Part shown: positions 34,983 to 43,077 of the stretch, piece by piece
How positions within the stretch are numbered: position 1 is the stretch's first letter
Layout: each line of letters begins with the position of its first letter
DNA from: Alphaproteobacteria bacterium
GTDB lineage: Bacteria; Pseudomonadota; Alphaproteobacteria; MPNO01; UBA2964
Length of the DNA stretch: 64,000 nt
Assembly (NCBI GenBank): GCA_012103315.1
Contig: WLWZ01000021.1
Location: forward strand, 1 to 64,000
Direction: 5' to 3'
Notes under the pieces: model-generated
Seen by the model: only the letters and a program-made list of their open reading frames with translations
The model's database searches: none
Told to the model about the DNA's origin: nothing
Position numbers and translations under genes: made by a program

Positions 34983-35675
34983 CTATGCCGCAAGGTTTTT
35001 TGCCAGAGCATCAAACATGTGTTTGCCATCGATCCCGCCGAGCGCTGCATCTGCCAGCCGCTCGGGGTGTGGCATCATGCCCAGCACGTTGCCAGCCTCG
35101 TTTATGATCCCGGCGATATTGGCGGCGGAACCATTGGGGTTTGCGTCGGTGGTGGGTTCACCCACTGTATTGCAATAGCGGAAGGCGACCCGATCATTAT
35201 CTTCGAGGCCCTGTAATGTGTCGTCATCGGCAAAATAATTGCCGTCATGATGCGCGACGGGAATGCGGACGACGGCGCCATTGTCATATTCTTTGGTGAA
35301 TATTGTTGCGGCGTTTTCGACCTTCAGCTGCACATCACGGCAGACAAACCGCAGGCCGGCATTGCGCAGCAGGGCGCCAGGTAGCAATCCGCTTTCACAA
35401 AGGATTTGGAAACCGTTACAAATACCAAGAACGGGCGTTCCCGCCTTCGCCTTGGCAACAACTTCGCGCATGATCGGTGAATTGGCGGCCATGCTGCCAG
35501 CGCGGAGATAATCGCCATAAGAGAACCCACCAGGAACCGCGATCAAATCGACGTCGGGCAGCTCGGAGTCACCGTGCCAAACCATGGTCGGCGGTGTGTC
35601 GGTGCTGGCGGCGAGAGCGACTTGTATGTCGCGATCGCAGTTAGAACCCGGAAAAACAATGACGGCTGACTTCAT
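34983..35675 (-). CDS. purQ: Phosphoribosylformylglycinamidine synthase subunit PurQ
   Basis: A 230-residue class I glutamine amidotransferase. The N-terminus is [13 protein letters not shown]; the nucleophile Cys is in [11 protein letters not shown]; the C-terminal His/Glu are in [10 protein letters not shown]. It supplies ammonia to PurL. Its ATG overlaps the purS stop codon by four bases (ATGA), indicating translational coupling. Confidence 0.98.
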   Translation of the reverse strand: MKSAVIVFPGSNCDRDIQVALAASTDTPPTMVWHGDSELPDVDLIAVPGGFSYGDYLRAGSMAANSPIMREVVAKAKAGTPVLGICNGFQILCESGLLPGALLRNAGLRFVCRDVQLKVENAATIFTKEYDNGAVVRIPVAHHDGNYFADDDTLQGLEDNDRVAFRYCNTVGEPTTDANPNGSAANIAGIINEAGNVLGMMPHPERLADAALGGIDGKHMFDALAKNLAA

Positions 35676-35914
35676 GCGTCTAAATTTATCTGATAGTCCT
35701 CAATGACCGTATTTGCGAGCAATTTGCGGCACATCTCATCGGCGGCATCGCGCGCCTTGTCGGGGTCGGCTTCAGCGACGTCGATCTCGATATATTTGCC
35801 CTGCCGGACATCATTGATGCCGGTGAACCCGAGGGAACCAAGCGCGTTGGAAATGGCTTTGCCCTGGGGATCGAGCACACCGTTTTTAAGCGTGACATGG
35901 ACGCGTATTTTCAC
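35672..35914 (-). CDS. purS: Phosphoribosylformylglycinamidine synthase subunit PurS
   Basis: An 80-residue PurS opening with GTG ([18 protein letters not shown]) and ending with the NTVIEDYQI strand. PurS bridges PurQ and PurL. It heads the purS-purQ-purL-bolA-grxD operon; in many alphaproteobacteria purC precedes purS, but here there is no purC at this spot and the upstream gene is an NRDE protein. Confidence 0.96.
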   Translation of the reverse strand: MKIRVHVTLKNGVLDPQGKAISNALGSLGFTGINDVRQGKYIEIDVAEADPDKARDAADEMCRKLLANTVIEDYQINLDA

Positions 35915-35954
35915 GGGAAATCCCTATCGATTGAGAGCTGCATTATGCCCGCAA

Positions 35955-35983
35955 GCTATAGCAAGTTTGTAGATTCCCAACAA
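35955..35983 (-). promoter_or_regulatory. Candidate promoter of the purSQL operon
   Basis: On the minus strand TTGTTG (35983-35978) and TATAGC (35960-35955) are separated by 17 bases, giving a start about 35 bases before the purS GTG. No PurR-like operator is evident. Confidence 0.4.
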
Positions 35984-36004
35984 TGCCAGCGGACGTATTG
36001 CCGG

Positions 36005-36760
36005 CTAAATATCTACCGAGAAATATTGGCTGCCGCTCTCGGAACGATCCAGGAACCGCCATATTTTCCGGGGGTTATAAATCTCAGGAGACTCGAGAGC
36101 GATTAAGCTACTTGAGAGCGTGCCAAAACCACGGTCTGTCTGGATCAGCATGGCTTCCCCTGACACCGCGCCATCGGCATGATCGGTTGACCCCATAAGC
36201 TCTTCCCAGCGTTGCCATTCTTGATTATCTGGGTCCGGTTGAACGGCTTGGGTGAAACGAGGGAGGTGAAAGGATGTACGGACCGAATCTTCGGCATTTA
36301 AATCCCAGGCAGTGAGCATTGAGACACCTTCGGGTACTTCAAAAATCTCTACCTTGTCGGCTTCTGGACCAACGCTGCGGAGCCACCAGGCATCTCGGTT
36401 ATCAGCAACAAACAGATTGAAGCTGCGATAGCTCGCCGGATCGAGATCGGCAATGGCCTCGACGGCATAGACCGCATCGGGGTGATCCAGCGCTTCGAGG
36501 ACGATCTCGCCTCGACTGCGGAGATTGTCGTCGGGACCCAGGGAATCTTTCCGGTTTAGAATGCCGGCAACGACGCCTTCGTCATTGACGCCAAGCCAGG
36601 AACCACCGGCCAGCTCGTCAATCCCGGCGACGACGTTCTCTCGGTCTGGCCAATGGCGTCCGGGTACTTTCCAGGGACGATCCATCATTTCATCCCGGTT
36701 GGCGCCCAATATTAAGGGCCAGCGGTGATCGGGACGGCGGAGAAAGACGACAGTACACAT
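36005..36760 (-). CDS. NRDE/TANGO2-family protein
   Basis: A 251-residue protein of the NRDE (TANGO2) family, opening MCTVVFLRRPDHRWPLILGA and carrying the eponymous NRDE motif (ANRDEMMDRP) near residue 24, GSWLGVN and a GVVAGILNR strand. Cys2 would be the N-terminal nucleophile after Met removal, as in Ntn-hydrolases, though activity in the family is not established; eukaryotic members have been linked to haem trafficking. The ATG at 36760 is chosen as it places Cys at position 2. It is divergent from the DUF1476 gene and lies 90 bases upstream of purS on the same strand. Confidence 0.88.
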   Translation of the reverse strand: MCTVVFLRRPDHRWPLILGANRDEMMDRPWKVPGRHWPDRENVVAGIDELAGGSWLGVNDEGVVAGILNRKDSLGPDDNLRSRGEIVLEALDHPDAVYAVEAIADLDPASYRSFNLFVADNRDAWWLRSVGPEADKVEIFEVPEGVSMLTAWDLNAEDSVRTSFHLPRFTQAVQPDPDNQEWQRWEELMGSTDHADGAVSGEAMLIQTDRGFGTLSSSLIALESPEIYNPRKIWRFLDRSESGSQYFSVDI

Positions 36761-36861
36761 CAGATTTGCGTTATGACCGGGTTGCACGCGAGACGCAACC
36801 GCTTACATTAGAGAGTATATTCAACAAGCGCCGGTGAGCGCCCTACGAGGAGAAGATGACG

Positions 36862-37188
36862 ATGGCTGATGGCTTTAAGGATCGCGAAAAAGGGTACGAA
36901 GCCAAGTACCAGCACGATCAGGAAATGCTGTTCAAGATTACCGCCCGCCGTAACAAGTTGCTCGGTCTGTGGGCTGCAGAAATCATGGGCATTAGTGGCG
37001 ATGCTGCTGATGAATATGCCAAGGAAGTTGTCGCGTCAGACTTTGAAGAAGCTGGCGATGCCGACGTCGTCCGTAAGGTGCTTGGTGACCTGAATGACAA
37101 AGGTGCTCCAACAGATGAGGCCGCATTGCGTAAACAGATGGATATTCTCGGCGATGCGGCTCGTGACCAGATCGAGAATGAAGCTTAA
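36862..37188 (+). CDS. DUF1476 protein (ATPase inhibitor zeta-like)
   Basis: A 108-residue helical protein opening MADGFKDREKGYEAKYQHDQ, the canonical DUF1476 start; residues 25-40 give FKITARRNKLLGLWAAE and the end is GDAARDQIENEA. In Paracoccus the homologue (zeta subunit) inhibits F1F0-ATPase hydrolysis. AGGAGA at 36848-36853 fits the ATG at 36862 (eight bases), so an ATG six bases earlier is rejected. The family is confined to alphaproteobacteria and commonly adjoins pur genes. Confidence 0.95.
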   Translation: MADGFKDREKGYEAKYQHDQEMLFKITARRNKLLGLWAAEIMGISGDAADEYAKEVVASDFEEAGDADVVRKVLGDLNDKGAPTDEAALRKQMDILGDAARDQIENEA

Positions 37189-37213
37189 GTAGGGGATTTT
37201 AAATTCTGGTATG

Positions 37214-37244
37214 AAGCGGCGGCTTTTAGGCCGCCGCTTTTATT
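37214..37244 (+). terminator. Rho-independent terminator after DUF1476 gene
   Basis: AAGCGGCGGC-TTTTAG-GCCGCCGCTT followed by TTAT. A strong 10-bp stem just after the stop codon. Confidence 0.9.
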
Positions 37245-37353
37245 CGTATTGAGCATTTCCTTACTACTCTGGCAATCTGACTCGATACTTCCCATGTAAA
37301 TTGTATATATTGGTCCCGCCTAAGAAATCGAACTGCTTTGGGATGCAGTGAAT

Positions 37354-38439
37354 ATGAAGTTTGTGAAAGGCTATCCGCTATCGATTTGTGCGTTAGTACT
37401 TGGCGTTTTTACGCTAAACGCACCCCGGGACGCACATTCATTTGCTTATATCTTTGCTGGTGAGGCCAATGGTATTGACGTTGTAACGCATGCGCTGGGC
37501 TATAACGGAACCGGCGGCACTGTATCGATTTCCGTTGGGATTGACCCGACAAGCACATTTGCAGGGCAAATGCTCATTCCGACGCAAAATGTTGTGAATA
37601 CTTGGAATGGGCTGACACCAACGACGGGAAATTTAAACTCTTCGGGGATAAGTGGCTCGCAAGTCGATTATGAATCGACGTTGCTGCACGAGCTGGGGCA
37701 CTCTCTTGGCCTCGCGCACGTCAATGCTGCATCCGAGTCGGGACTGAGCGGCAGTAATCGAAACTATACCAAGGCAACCGACGGTGCAGACAATACCTTC
37801 AACATAAATGCGGGTACCGATGGCATCATTGGTTCGGCAGATGATATTCGGGGCGACGACGTTAATCTCAACTATTTCCGCAAGTCTGATAACAACCCCG
37901 TCAATATTCCAGGCGGGGGCCTTGGCGTTGTCGATTCAACAACCTATAGCCGAGATCTCAGTGATCTTCCGGGCGGCGACAATTTTTCAGCCAACGCAGA
38001 CCGGGCTGTCGCGGCGGCACTTGGTTTTGCGGATACAGAATCCGTTATGCAGCAAGGGACGTTCTTTGGTGAAACCCAGCGATCTTTGACGGCCGATGAC
38101 GTCGCGGGCATTCTTTATGCCGGAAGTGGGCTTGATGAAATCGCGGGTACCGCTGATGATTACACGGTTGTTCTCAACTTTTTGGGATTGGATGCAGGCG
38201 CTGATATCCTCATAGACTTCGACAATGCAGAGACGGGGTTTGCCGTTTCTCAGTCTGGCGGAACATTTCTGAACTCTGATCATATCGCAATCAATAGCAC
38301 AGAAATTTTCTTCAATTCCGGCAGCAACTGGTTCTTTAATCAGGAGTCCAATATCTCGATCTCGGAGCCGGGACTTCTCGTTGTTTTTAGTTTCGGACTA
38401 TTCGGGCTCGTTGTTGTGAGGCGATGCAGAGCGCGCTGA
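37354..38439 (+). CDS. PEP-CTERM-type metzincin-like metalloprotease
   Basis: A 361-residue secreted protein. A signal peptide spans about residues 1-29. Residues 112-122 give HELGHSLGLAH, the HExxHxxGxxH zinc site of metzincins, with glutamate E113 as the general base; the Met-turn methionine is likely M232 in SVMQQG, followed by RSLTADDVAGI as in matrixin-like and archaemetzincin-like peptidases. The tail ISEPGLLVVFSFGLFGLVVV plus RRCRAR is a PEP-CTERM-type sorting signal. Insertions between zinc site and Met-turn are rich in Gly, Asn and Asp (GTDGIIGSADDIRGDD), possibly calcium-binding. A GTG six bases earlier is also possible. Target unknown. Confidence 0.85.
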   Translation: MKFVKGYPLSICALVLGVFTLNAPRDAHSFAYIFAGEANGIDVVTHALGYNGTGGTVSISVGIDPTSTFAGQMLIPTQNVVNTWNGLTPTTGNLNSSGISGSQVDYESTLLHELGHSLGLAHVNAASESGLSGSNRNYTKATDGADNTFNINAGTDGIIGSADDIRGDDVNLNYFRKSDNNPVNIPGGGLGVVDSTTYSRDLSDLPGGDNFSANADRAVAAALGFADTESVMQQGTFFGETQRSLTADDVAGILYAGSGLDEIAGTADDYTVVLNFLGLDAGADILIDFDNAETGFAVSQSGGTFLNSDHIAINSTEIFFNSGSNWFFNQESNISISEPGLLVVFSFGLFGLVVVRRCRAR

Positions 38440-38447
38440 TGTTACTG

Positions 38448-38717
38448 CTAGCGGTAAAATTCGACAAAAAATGATACGGCGCCGACCGGCCTGACCTGAT
38501 GAGTGACGGTTGGTTCAACCACGCCATTGCTTCCAGGTGATAGCGTGTGAACCTCATCCTCACCGATGACGTATTCGAGTGACCCGCTCTCCACCTGAAT
38601 GAGGCCCCAAACGTCCTTTGCCGTTGAATGATGTTTGAGCAAGCCAGCTGGAATAGTGTCATTGGTAAAAGAGGGCGTCCGCTTATAAGCGGTGACATTT
38701 TGCGGAAGTGTTTTCAT
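38448..38717 (-). CDS. DUF1971 cupin-like protein (TehB N-domain-like)
   Basis: An 89-residue single-domain cupin: MKTLPQNVTAYKRTPSFT at the N-terminus, PAGLLKHHSTAKDVWGLIQV, and a final VEPTVTHQV then FFVEFYR. This matches the family of small proteins similar to the N-terminal part of some tellurite-resistance TehB proteins. An upstream in-frame ATG would add 11 residues; the MKTLPQN start is usual for the family. Metal or ligand is unknown. It is convergent with the metalloprotease gene (8 bases). Confidence 0.87.
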   Translation of the reverse strand: MKTLPQNVTAYKRTPSFTNDTIPAGLLKHHSTAKDVWGLIQVESGSLEYVIGEDEVHTLSPGSNGVVEPTVTHQVRPVGAVSFFVEFYR

Positions 38718-39064
38718 AGCAACCGGTAATTTGTGGTGGCTCGCAAACAAAGTATAGTGCGGCAGGCCATAAATTTTTTCGGACTACTTATGACGATTTC
38801 CCCCGAATACCTTACTGAACCTGCTTAACAAGCTAGCAATCCCTCGGCCCCAGTTTTTATGTTTTGACCCTAGACCATTAATATTAGACGCCTTAGGATT
38901 TTCTAGGGGAAGCTGAAATTTTTGTACCATGGGCTTGTTGTCGCTTGGGTAGTTCAGGTCGGAGGGAATGATCGTGATTTCCATCTTGAATGACAAAATG
39001 AAGATACGAGTGATGAAACTCGCGATATTTTTACGATCATAGTCGAACCGGCGAATACCATAAA
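38718..39064. other. AT-rich intergenic stretch without a clear gene
   Basis: About 350 bases, distinctly richer in A+T than the neighbours. A minus-strand frame at 38784-38984 could encode about 66 residues (MEITIIPSDLNYPSD at its start, KVFGGNRHK at its end), but it has no ribosome-binding site and I recognise no family; it may be a remnant of a longer gene. The segment also holds the start region of the broken acyltransferase. Confidence 0.4.
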
Positions 39065-40258
39065 ATGAATACAAATATCCTTTATCCAATGCGGTTTGTT
39101 GCTGCCTGTATTGTGGTTATTTTCCATTACGGAGCGGACACGCAACTTGGACAATTAAGCTGGTTTTTTCGCGCGGCTGGACAGGCGGTAACCTTCTTTT
39201 TCGTATTGTCTGGTTTTGTAATGACGATTGCTTACCTGGAAAGGGAGAATTTTTCCGCGGCGGATTATTGGATTGCTTGAGTTGCGCGGATAGCACCAGT
39301 ATATTTTTTAGCGTTATTCCTGTGCATCGTTATTTCGTTTGATCCCAGGTATTTTTCACAAACCTTAGGGAACATATTTTTAGAAGCCTTCTTCCTGAAA
39401 GCATGGTTTCCCGGCGCGCATGGAGCAATAAACGGGCCAGCATGGTCTCTTTGCGTTGAAGCTTTTTTTTACGCGGTTTTTCCGCTGATTTTGATCGTAC
39501 TGAAATATTTTCGTCCAAAGGTAGCTACTTTCTTTACGATAACGGCGTTCATCTATGTTCTAACGCAAGTTGTCATTTTGAATTTGATGAATTTGCCCAA
39601 ATATCCCGACCTAGGAAATTTGGCGATTAATTTCTCGCTGTCGCATTTTTGCAGTTTCTTAATCGGAATTTTTGTCGGTTATGTCGTCTTGACTCACAGA
39701 GATTACGCAAGTTTTGGGAGCGGAATATTTTGGACGATTGCGCCAACCATAGTAGTAGCGCTCATTATTTATGATATGCACGACGGTGCCCATCCGGGCT
39801 TTTTGGGTTTGGATTTCAACAAGGCGAGTTTTTTCTCGCCTGTTGCCGGATTTGTAATCTTACTTGTCGTAAATAGTAAAAATGCGTGCCATCGTCTATT
39901 TGCGGGCAGTTTCTGGCGCGGATTAGGAGAAGCGAGCTACGCCATATATATTCTTCAAGTACCGATGGCCAATTTTTTTAAACGTTTCGTATGGTCTTCT
40001 GAAGATTTGGGCAAGGACTATAATTTCTACTTCTTTTCGATCACGCTAATCTTGTTTTCGTTGTTAATATTTTATAGCTACGAAACATATGCAAAGAGAA
40101 AAATTCTTGGCTGGTGGGGTAGCCTCAAACGGCGACGAGGGGGGGCTCGCGAAACGGTTCAGCAGGGCCAAGAGGAAAATAGGGTTCCGAGTGTGGTGCC
40201 CCAAGCTCTTGAGAATGGAAGAGAACGCTACGAACCGCAATTCACCAGACGAAAATGA
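39065..40258 (+). pseudogene. Acyltransferase 3 (OafA/YrhL-like) gene interrupted by one in-frame TGA
   Basis: A single frame of 397 sense codons runs from ATG 39065 to TGA 40256-40258, broken only by TGA at 39278-39280 (codon 72). The family's hallmarks are on both sides: MRFVAACIVVIFHYG with the catalytic His, FFVLSGFVM, and after the stop ARIAPVYFLAL and GPAWSLCVEAFFYAVFP. In the family, the R-x-x-R-I-x-P-x-Y motif has Arg where the stop lies, so CGA to TGA is the simplest change. The product would be a ten-helix inner-membrane O-acetyltransferase for surface glycans. The C-terminal tail is polar and basic. Low GC suggests transfer. Confidence 0.8.
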
Positions 40259-40397
40259 GGTTCAGTCCTAACCGTAGACAATGTCATGCGTCCGGGGCTG
40301 AGTTTAAATAAGGAATCGAATTTAGCTTAGGAAGGCCACTGAATTATGCGCTTACCTGTCGGTATACCGTTTGGACAATCTAGCGGCTGAAGGGCAA

Positions 40398-40431
40398 CAA
40401 AAAACGGCGGCTCTGAAGAACCGCCGCTTTG
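40398..40431 (-). terminator. Rho-independent terminator of the PEP-CTERM gene at 40454
   Basis: Read on the minus strand: AAAGCGGCGG, a short loop around TTCTTCAGA, then GCCGCCG and TTTTTTG. It lies just past the stop codon of the minus-strand gene. Confidence 0.85.
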
Positions 40432-40453
40432 CGTAACCTATAAAACTTTGGCC

Positions 40454-41347
40454 TTAGACAGACCGTCTCCGTCTGGCGATGCCAAGTCCAACAAGTGCCA
40501 TACTGAATATGAGCAGGGTGCCCGGCTCAGAGACAATATTGGCGTCCAGCGCGCGGAAGCCGGCACGCGTCCAATCTTCGCCGTTAAAGATGTCAAACGT
40601 GCTGGTAAAGGCGACGTTCCCGCTGCCAACACCACTACTCAGCAATTCATAGGAAGCAGTGATCGTATCCGATCCGGCATTGGCCTTTTCAAGCGTTAGC
40701 CGAACTTGATCGTGCGATGACAGATCAAGGGCGCTTAGCGTAATAGCTTCCAGGACAGTGTTCACATTCAGCTCAGCATCACGGTGGCGTAGCGCCACTG
40801 TAGGATTGTTGCTGCCGTCTTTGCGAATTGCAAGGCGTAACTCATCATTGCCCACTGTCGTCGGTGTGTTGCGGTCACGCAGCCGGATACCATAGGCGTC
40901 GGCGATGCCGAGATCTGTTAGACTGCCGAGTGACACAATTGCATCCACACGGAATGTATCATCAGTTTTGAGGCCATTGGGATCGCTCACATCGGTCCGG
41001 TTTGTCCGCAGTTCCATGGTGGTTGTTCGAATGTTGGTTCCGGGGACCACGACGGAGGGCTGAAGTGCGGCGCCATCGGTATCGAATGTACGATTGCCAG
41101 CAAGCGAGCCTTCCGATTGCCCGCCGGCCTCGAAAATATTGTAAATACCATTTGTGCCATCGTTGCTTGGCTCGGTCATCGGACCAGCGACACCAAGCCC
41201 TGTCGTGTCAGTGAAATTGTCGTTCATCAACGTGACACCGTTTTTGGTCACTGTAAAATTGTCCAGATGGACAACAAAGGCAGATGCTGGAACGCCTGAC
41301 ATCGCGAGTAAGGCGACAGCTGAAACTGCTGTGAAGATATTTTTCAT
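40454..41347 (-). CDS. PEP-CTERM-type surface protein
   Basis: A 297-residue secreted protein. Signal peptide about residues 1-23 (MKNIFTAVSAVALLAMSGVPA followed by SA). The body is a large beta-sandwich-like domain with FVVHLDNFTVTKNG at its start and repeated short strands ending LTLEKANAGSDTITASYEL, recalling concanavalin-like or laminin-G-like extracellular domains. The tail is VSEPGTLLIFSMALVGLGIA with RRRR. The ATG at 41347 gives a proper signal peptide; an earlier frame start would add ten residues. It has its own terminator and a 297-base upstream space. Confidence 0.83.
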   Translation of the reverse strand: MKNIFTAVSAVALLAMSGVPASAFVVHLDNFTVTKNGVTLMNDNFTDTTGLGVAGPMTEPSNDGTNGIYNIFEAGGQSEGSLAGNRTFDTDGAALQPSVVVPGTNIRTTTMELRTNRTDVSDPNGLKTDDTFRVDAIVSLGSLTDLGIADAYGIRLRDRNTPTTVGNDELRLAIRKDGSNNPTVALRHRDAELNVNTVLEAITLSALDLSSHDQVRLTLEKANAGSDTITASYELLSSGVGSGNVAFTSTFDIFNGEDWTRAGFRALDANIVSEPGTLLIFSMALVGLGIARRRRSV

Positions 41348-41644
41348 CGTAGACCCTTGTAAACCCCGTTGCAGCACCTTCGAAGGTACCAGAATTTTTA
41401 AAAATGCTCTGCTGTTTGCTATTTCTAGTTTAGCGAGAGGCTAAACGACAGAACACTTTCCCCCATCGCAAAGTATAAGGAAAAACCATACCAAGAAAAG
41501 GGTGTTACATTGAATCAAAGGGCTAACGGACAATAAAGTCGCCGCCAATGTTAATGGCATTCATTAAGATCGCCAAAATAGCAGAATACAGACGTTTCTC
41601 GTGAAAAAGGGTATGCGAACAGAATTACACGAAAAGAGAGTGGT
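41348..41644. other. Upstream region of the PEP-CTERM gene at 40454
   Basis: About 297 bases without a gene. AT-rich, with an exact inverted repeat at 41428-41446 described separately. No clear -35/-10 pair could be fixed by eye. It probably holds the promoter for the minus-strand PEP-CTERM gene. Confidence 0.4.
41428..41446. promoter_or_regulatory. Perfect 7-bp inverted repeat, possible operator
   Basis: GTTTAGC-GAGAG-GCTAAAC. It lies about 80-100 bases upstream of the PEP-CTERM start codon and has no T-tract, so a regulator-binding site is more likely than a terminator. The regulator is unknown. Confidence 0.35.
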
Positions 41645-43075
41645 TTATGCCCAGTTTTTGGGAAACTGACTTTCTAACATAGCCTCAATTCCGTCGCGCC
41701 GTAGCATACCAACGCCGAGCGGGATACCTTCTGAGCGGACGATGACATAGCCTTTGTCGCTGCAGTTAGCAGTTTGGTTGGCGGACAGGGTAAGTGTTTG
41801 CTGTGTCATGAAGGCTGCGCGCGTATCGTCGTCGACATCAACCACATTTCGGGTCGCCAGCCCCCCATAGGCCATGGCGACTTCGGTAGAGAGTTTAGGC
41901 ACTTTGGCTGTGTCGTTGGTCAAAGTGAGCCCTGTTGCCTGCCTCTCTGACAGGTCGGGAATATCGTGGTGATCTGAGGTCAGTTTCAAACGTCGCCCGG
42001 CGCGGATGGTGCGCAAGCCATCGAAAGTGTTTTGCGGCAACCCAAAATGCTCGATGAATCCATCTAGGACAGCCTGCGCCGCCGGATCCATTTCAGTGAT
42101 TGGCGTAGGAGATGATTCTGACCCGCCAATTTTTTCGATGATAGCGGCGAAGAATCCACCGGTGCCGGACTTATGGGGCCAGACCCGCAGCGTTTTGGTT
42201 AGGTCTTTTGAGAAACGCTTGCCCTGCCACTCCGTAATACCGGGAGAGGCGCCGGGGATTTCTTCTGCTGCCGGGAGCAATCGGATATCGCTGCTCTCTG
42301 ACAGGATGGCGTCGATAATTGCTTCGTTTTCTTCTGGCGAAAAGGTGCAGGTCGAATAGACGATGCGCCCGCCCGGACGACACAGATTAATCGCCCGGCG
42401 CAGTAAGGAGCGTTGAGTGCCGCGCAACCAGTCACGGAAATTATCGGGCACCGGCTGGTGCATTCTGGGACCTTTACGGATCGTGCCCTCGCCAGAGCAC
42501 GGTACATCGGCGAGCACACGGTCGAACGGTCCGATATCCAGTGGGAACTCGATACCATCCATTGCGGTTGTTGTGATGTTGACCAAGCCCAACCGCGCAA
42601 TGGCGGCATGTAACGGAGCGAGCCGCCCGGCGTGGCTGTCGTTGGCAATGACTGTGCCCTGATTGTCGAGGGCGATGGCAATCTGGGCCGTCTTATTCCC
42701 AGGGGCAGCGCAGAGATCGAGGATGCGTTCGCCGGGCTGCGGCTCCAATAGCATTACTGGCAGCAGGGCAGCCTCTTCCTGAATGTGGCAAAGCCCCGCT
42801 TTGTAGAGCCAGTTGCGTCCCGGTCGATCCGTGGCCGGCAGGCGGAATGCACCTTCGTTCCACGCAACAGGGTCGGGCATAAAACCTTCAGACTTTAAGC
42901 GATTGGCCAAATCATCAGCATCGATCCGCAGCCGATTAGCCCACAGGCAGATCGGCAGAGGTGTTGTTAGGGATACTTCGAAAGCATCCTTGTCACCAGA
43001 CAGTTCGCCATAGCGTTCGATAACCGCTTCAGCGGCGATATCTCGTTTAGCGTCGGCGGGCGGCGCGTCGGCCAC
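41645..43075 (-). CDS. 16S rRNA cytosine-5 methyltransferase, RsmF-like
   Basis: A 476-residue NOL1/NOP2/Sun-family enzyme. SAM-binding motif LDLCAAPGNKTAQIA; DVPCSGEGTIRKGP gives the release Cys and YSTCTFSPEENE the catalytic Cys pair typical of RNA m5C methyltransferases. The C-terminal ~120 residues (LSERQATGLTLTNDTAKVP, VDVDDDTRAAFM) form a PUA-like region as in RsmF (YebU) rather than the N-terminal NusB domain of RsmB. It starts two bases after the purB stop, so the two are one operon. The exact rRNA position modified is not predicted. Confidence 0.88.
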   Translation of the reverse strand: MADAPPADAKRDIAAEAVIERYGELSGDKDAFEVSLTTPLPICLWANRLRIDADDLANRLKSEGFMPDPVAWNEGAFRLPATDRPGRNWLYKAGLCHIQEEAALLPVMLLEPQPGERILDLCAAPGNKTAQIAIALDNQGTVIANDSHAGRLAPLHAAIARLGLVNITTTAMDGIEFPLDIGPFDRVLADVPCSGEGTIRKGPRMHQPVPDNFRDWLRGTQRSLLRRAINLCRPGGRIVYSTCTFSPEENEAIIDAILSESSDIRLLPAAEEIPGASPGITEWQGKRFSKDLTKTLRVWPHKSGTGGFFAAIIEKIGGSESSPTPITEMDPAAQAVLDGFIEHFGLPQNTFDGLRTIRAGRRLKLTSDHHDIPDLSERQATGLTLTNDTAKVPKLSTEVAMAYGGLATRNVVDVDDDTRAAFMTQQTLTLSANQTANCSDKGYVIVRSEGIPLGVGMLRRDGIEAMLESQFPKNWA

Positions 43076-43077
43076 AA

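Noticed and set aside
38784..39089. 101-residue minus-strand frame beside the acyltransferase gene
   Set aside because: No ribosome-binding site, overlaps the acyltransferase start, no recognised family. Kept only as a remark in the AT-rich region.
39278..39280. Selenocysteine or alternative code for TGA in the acyltransferase
   Set aside because: The family has Arg, not Cys, at this place; no hairpin with SECIS features was evident; many genes here end with TGA, so a code change is excluded.
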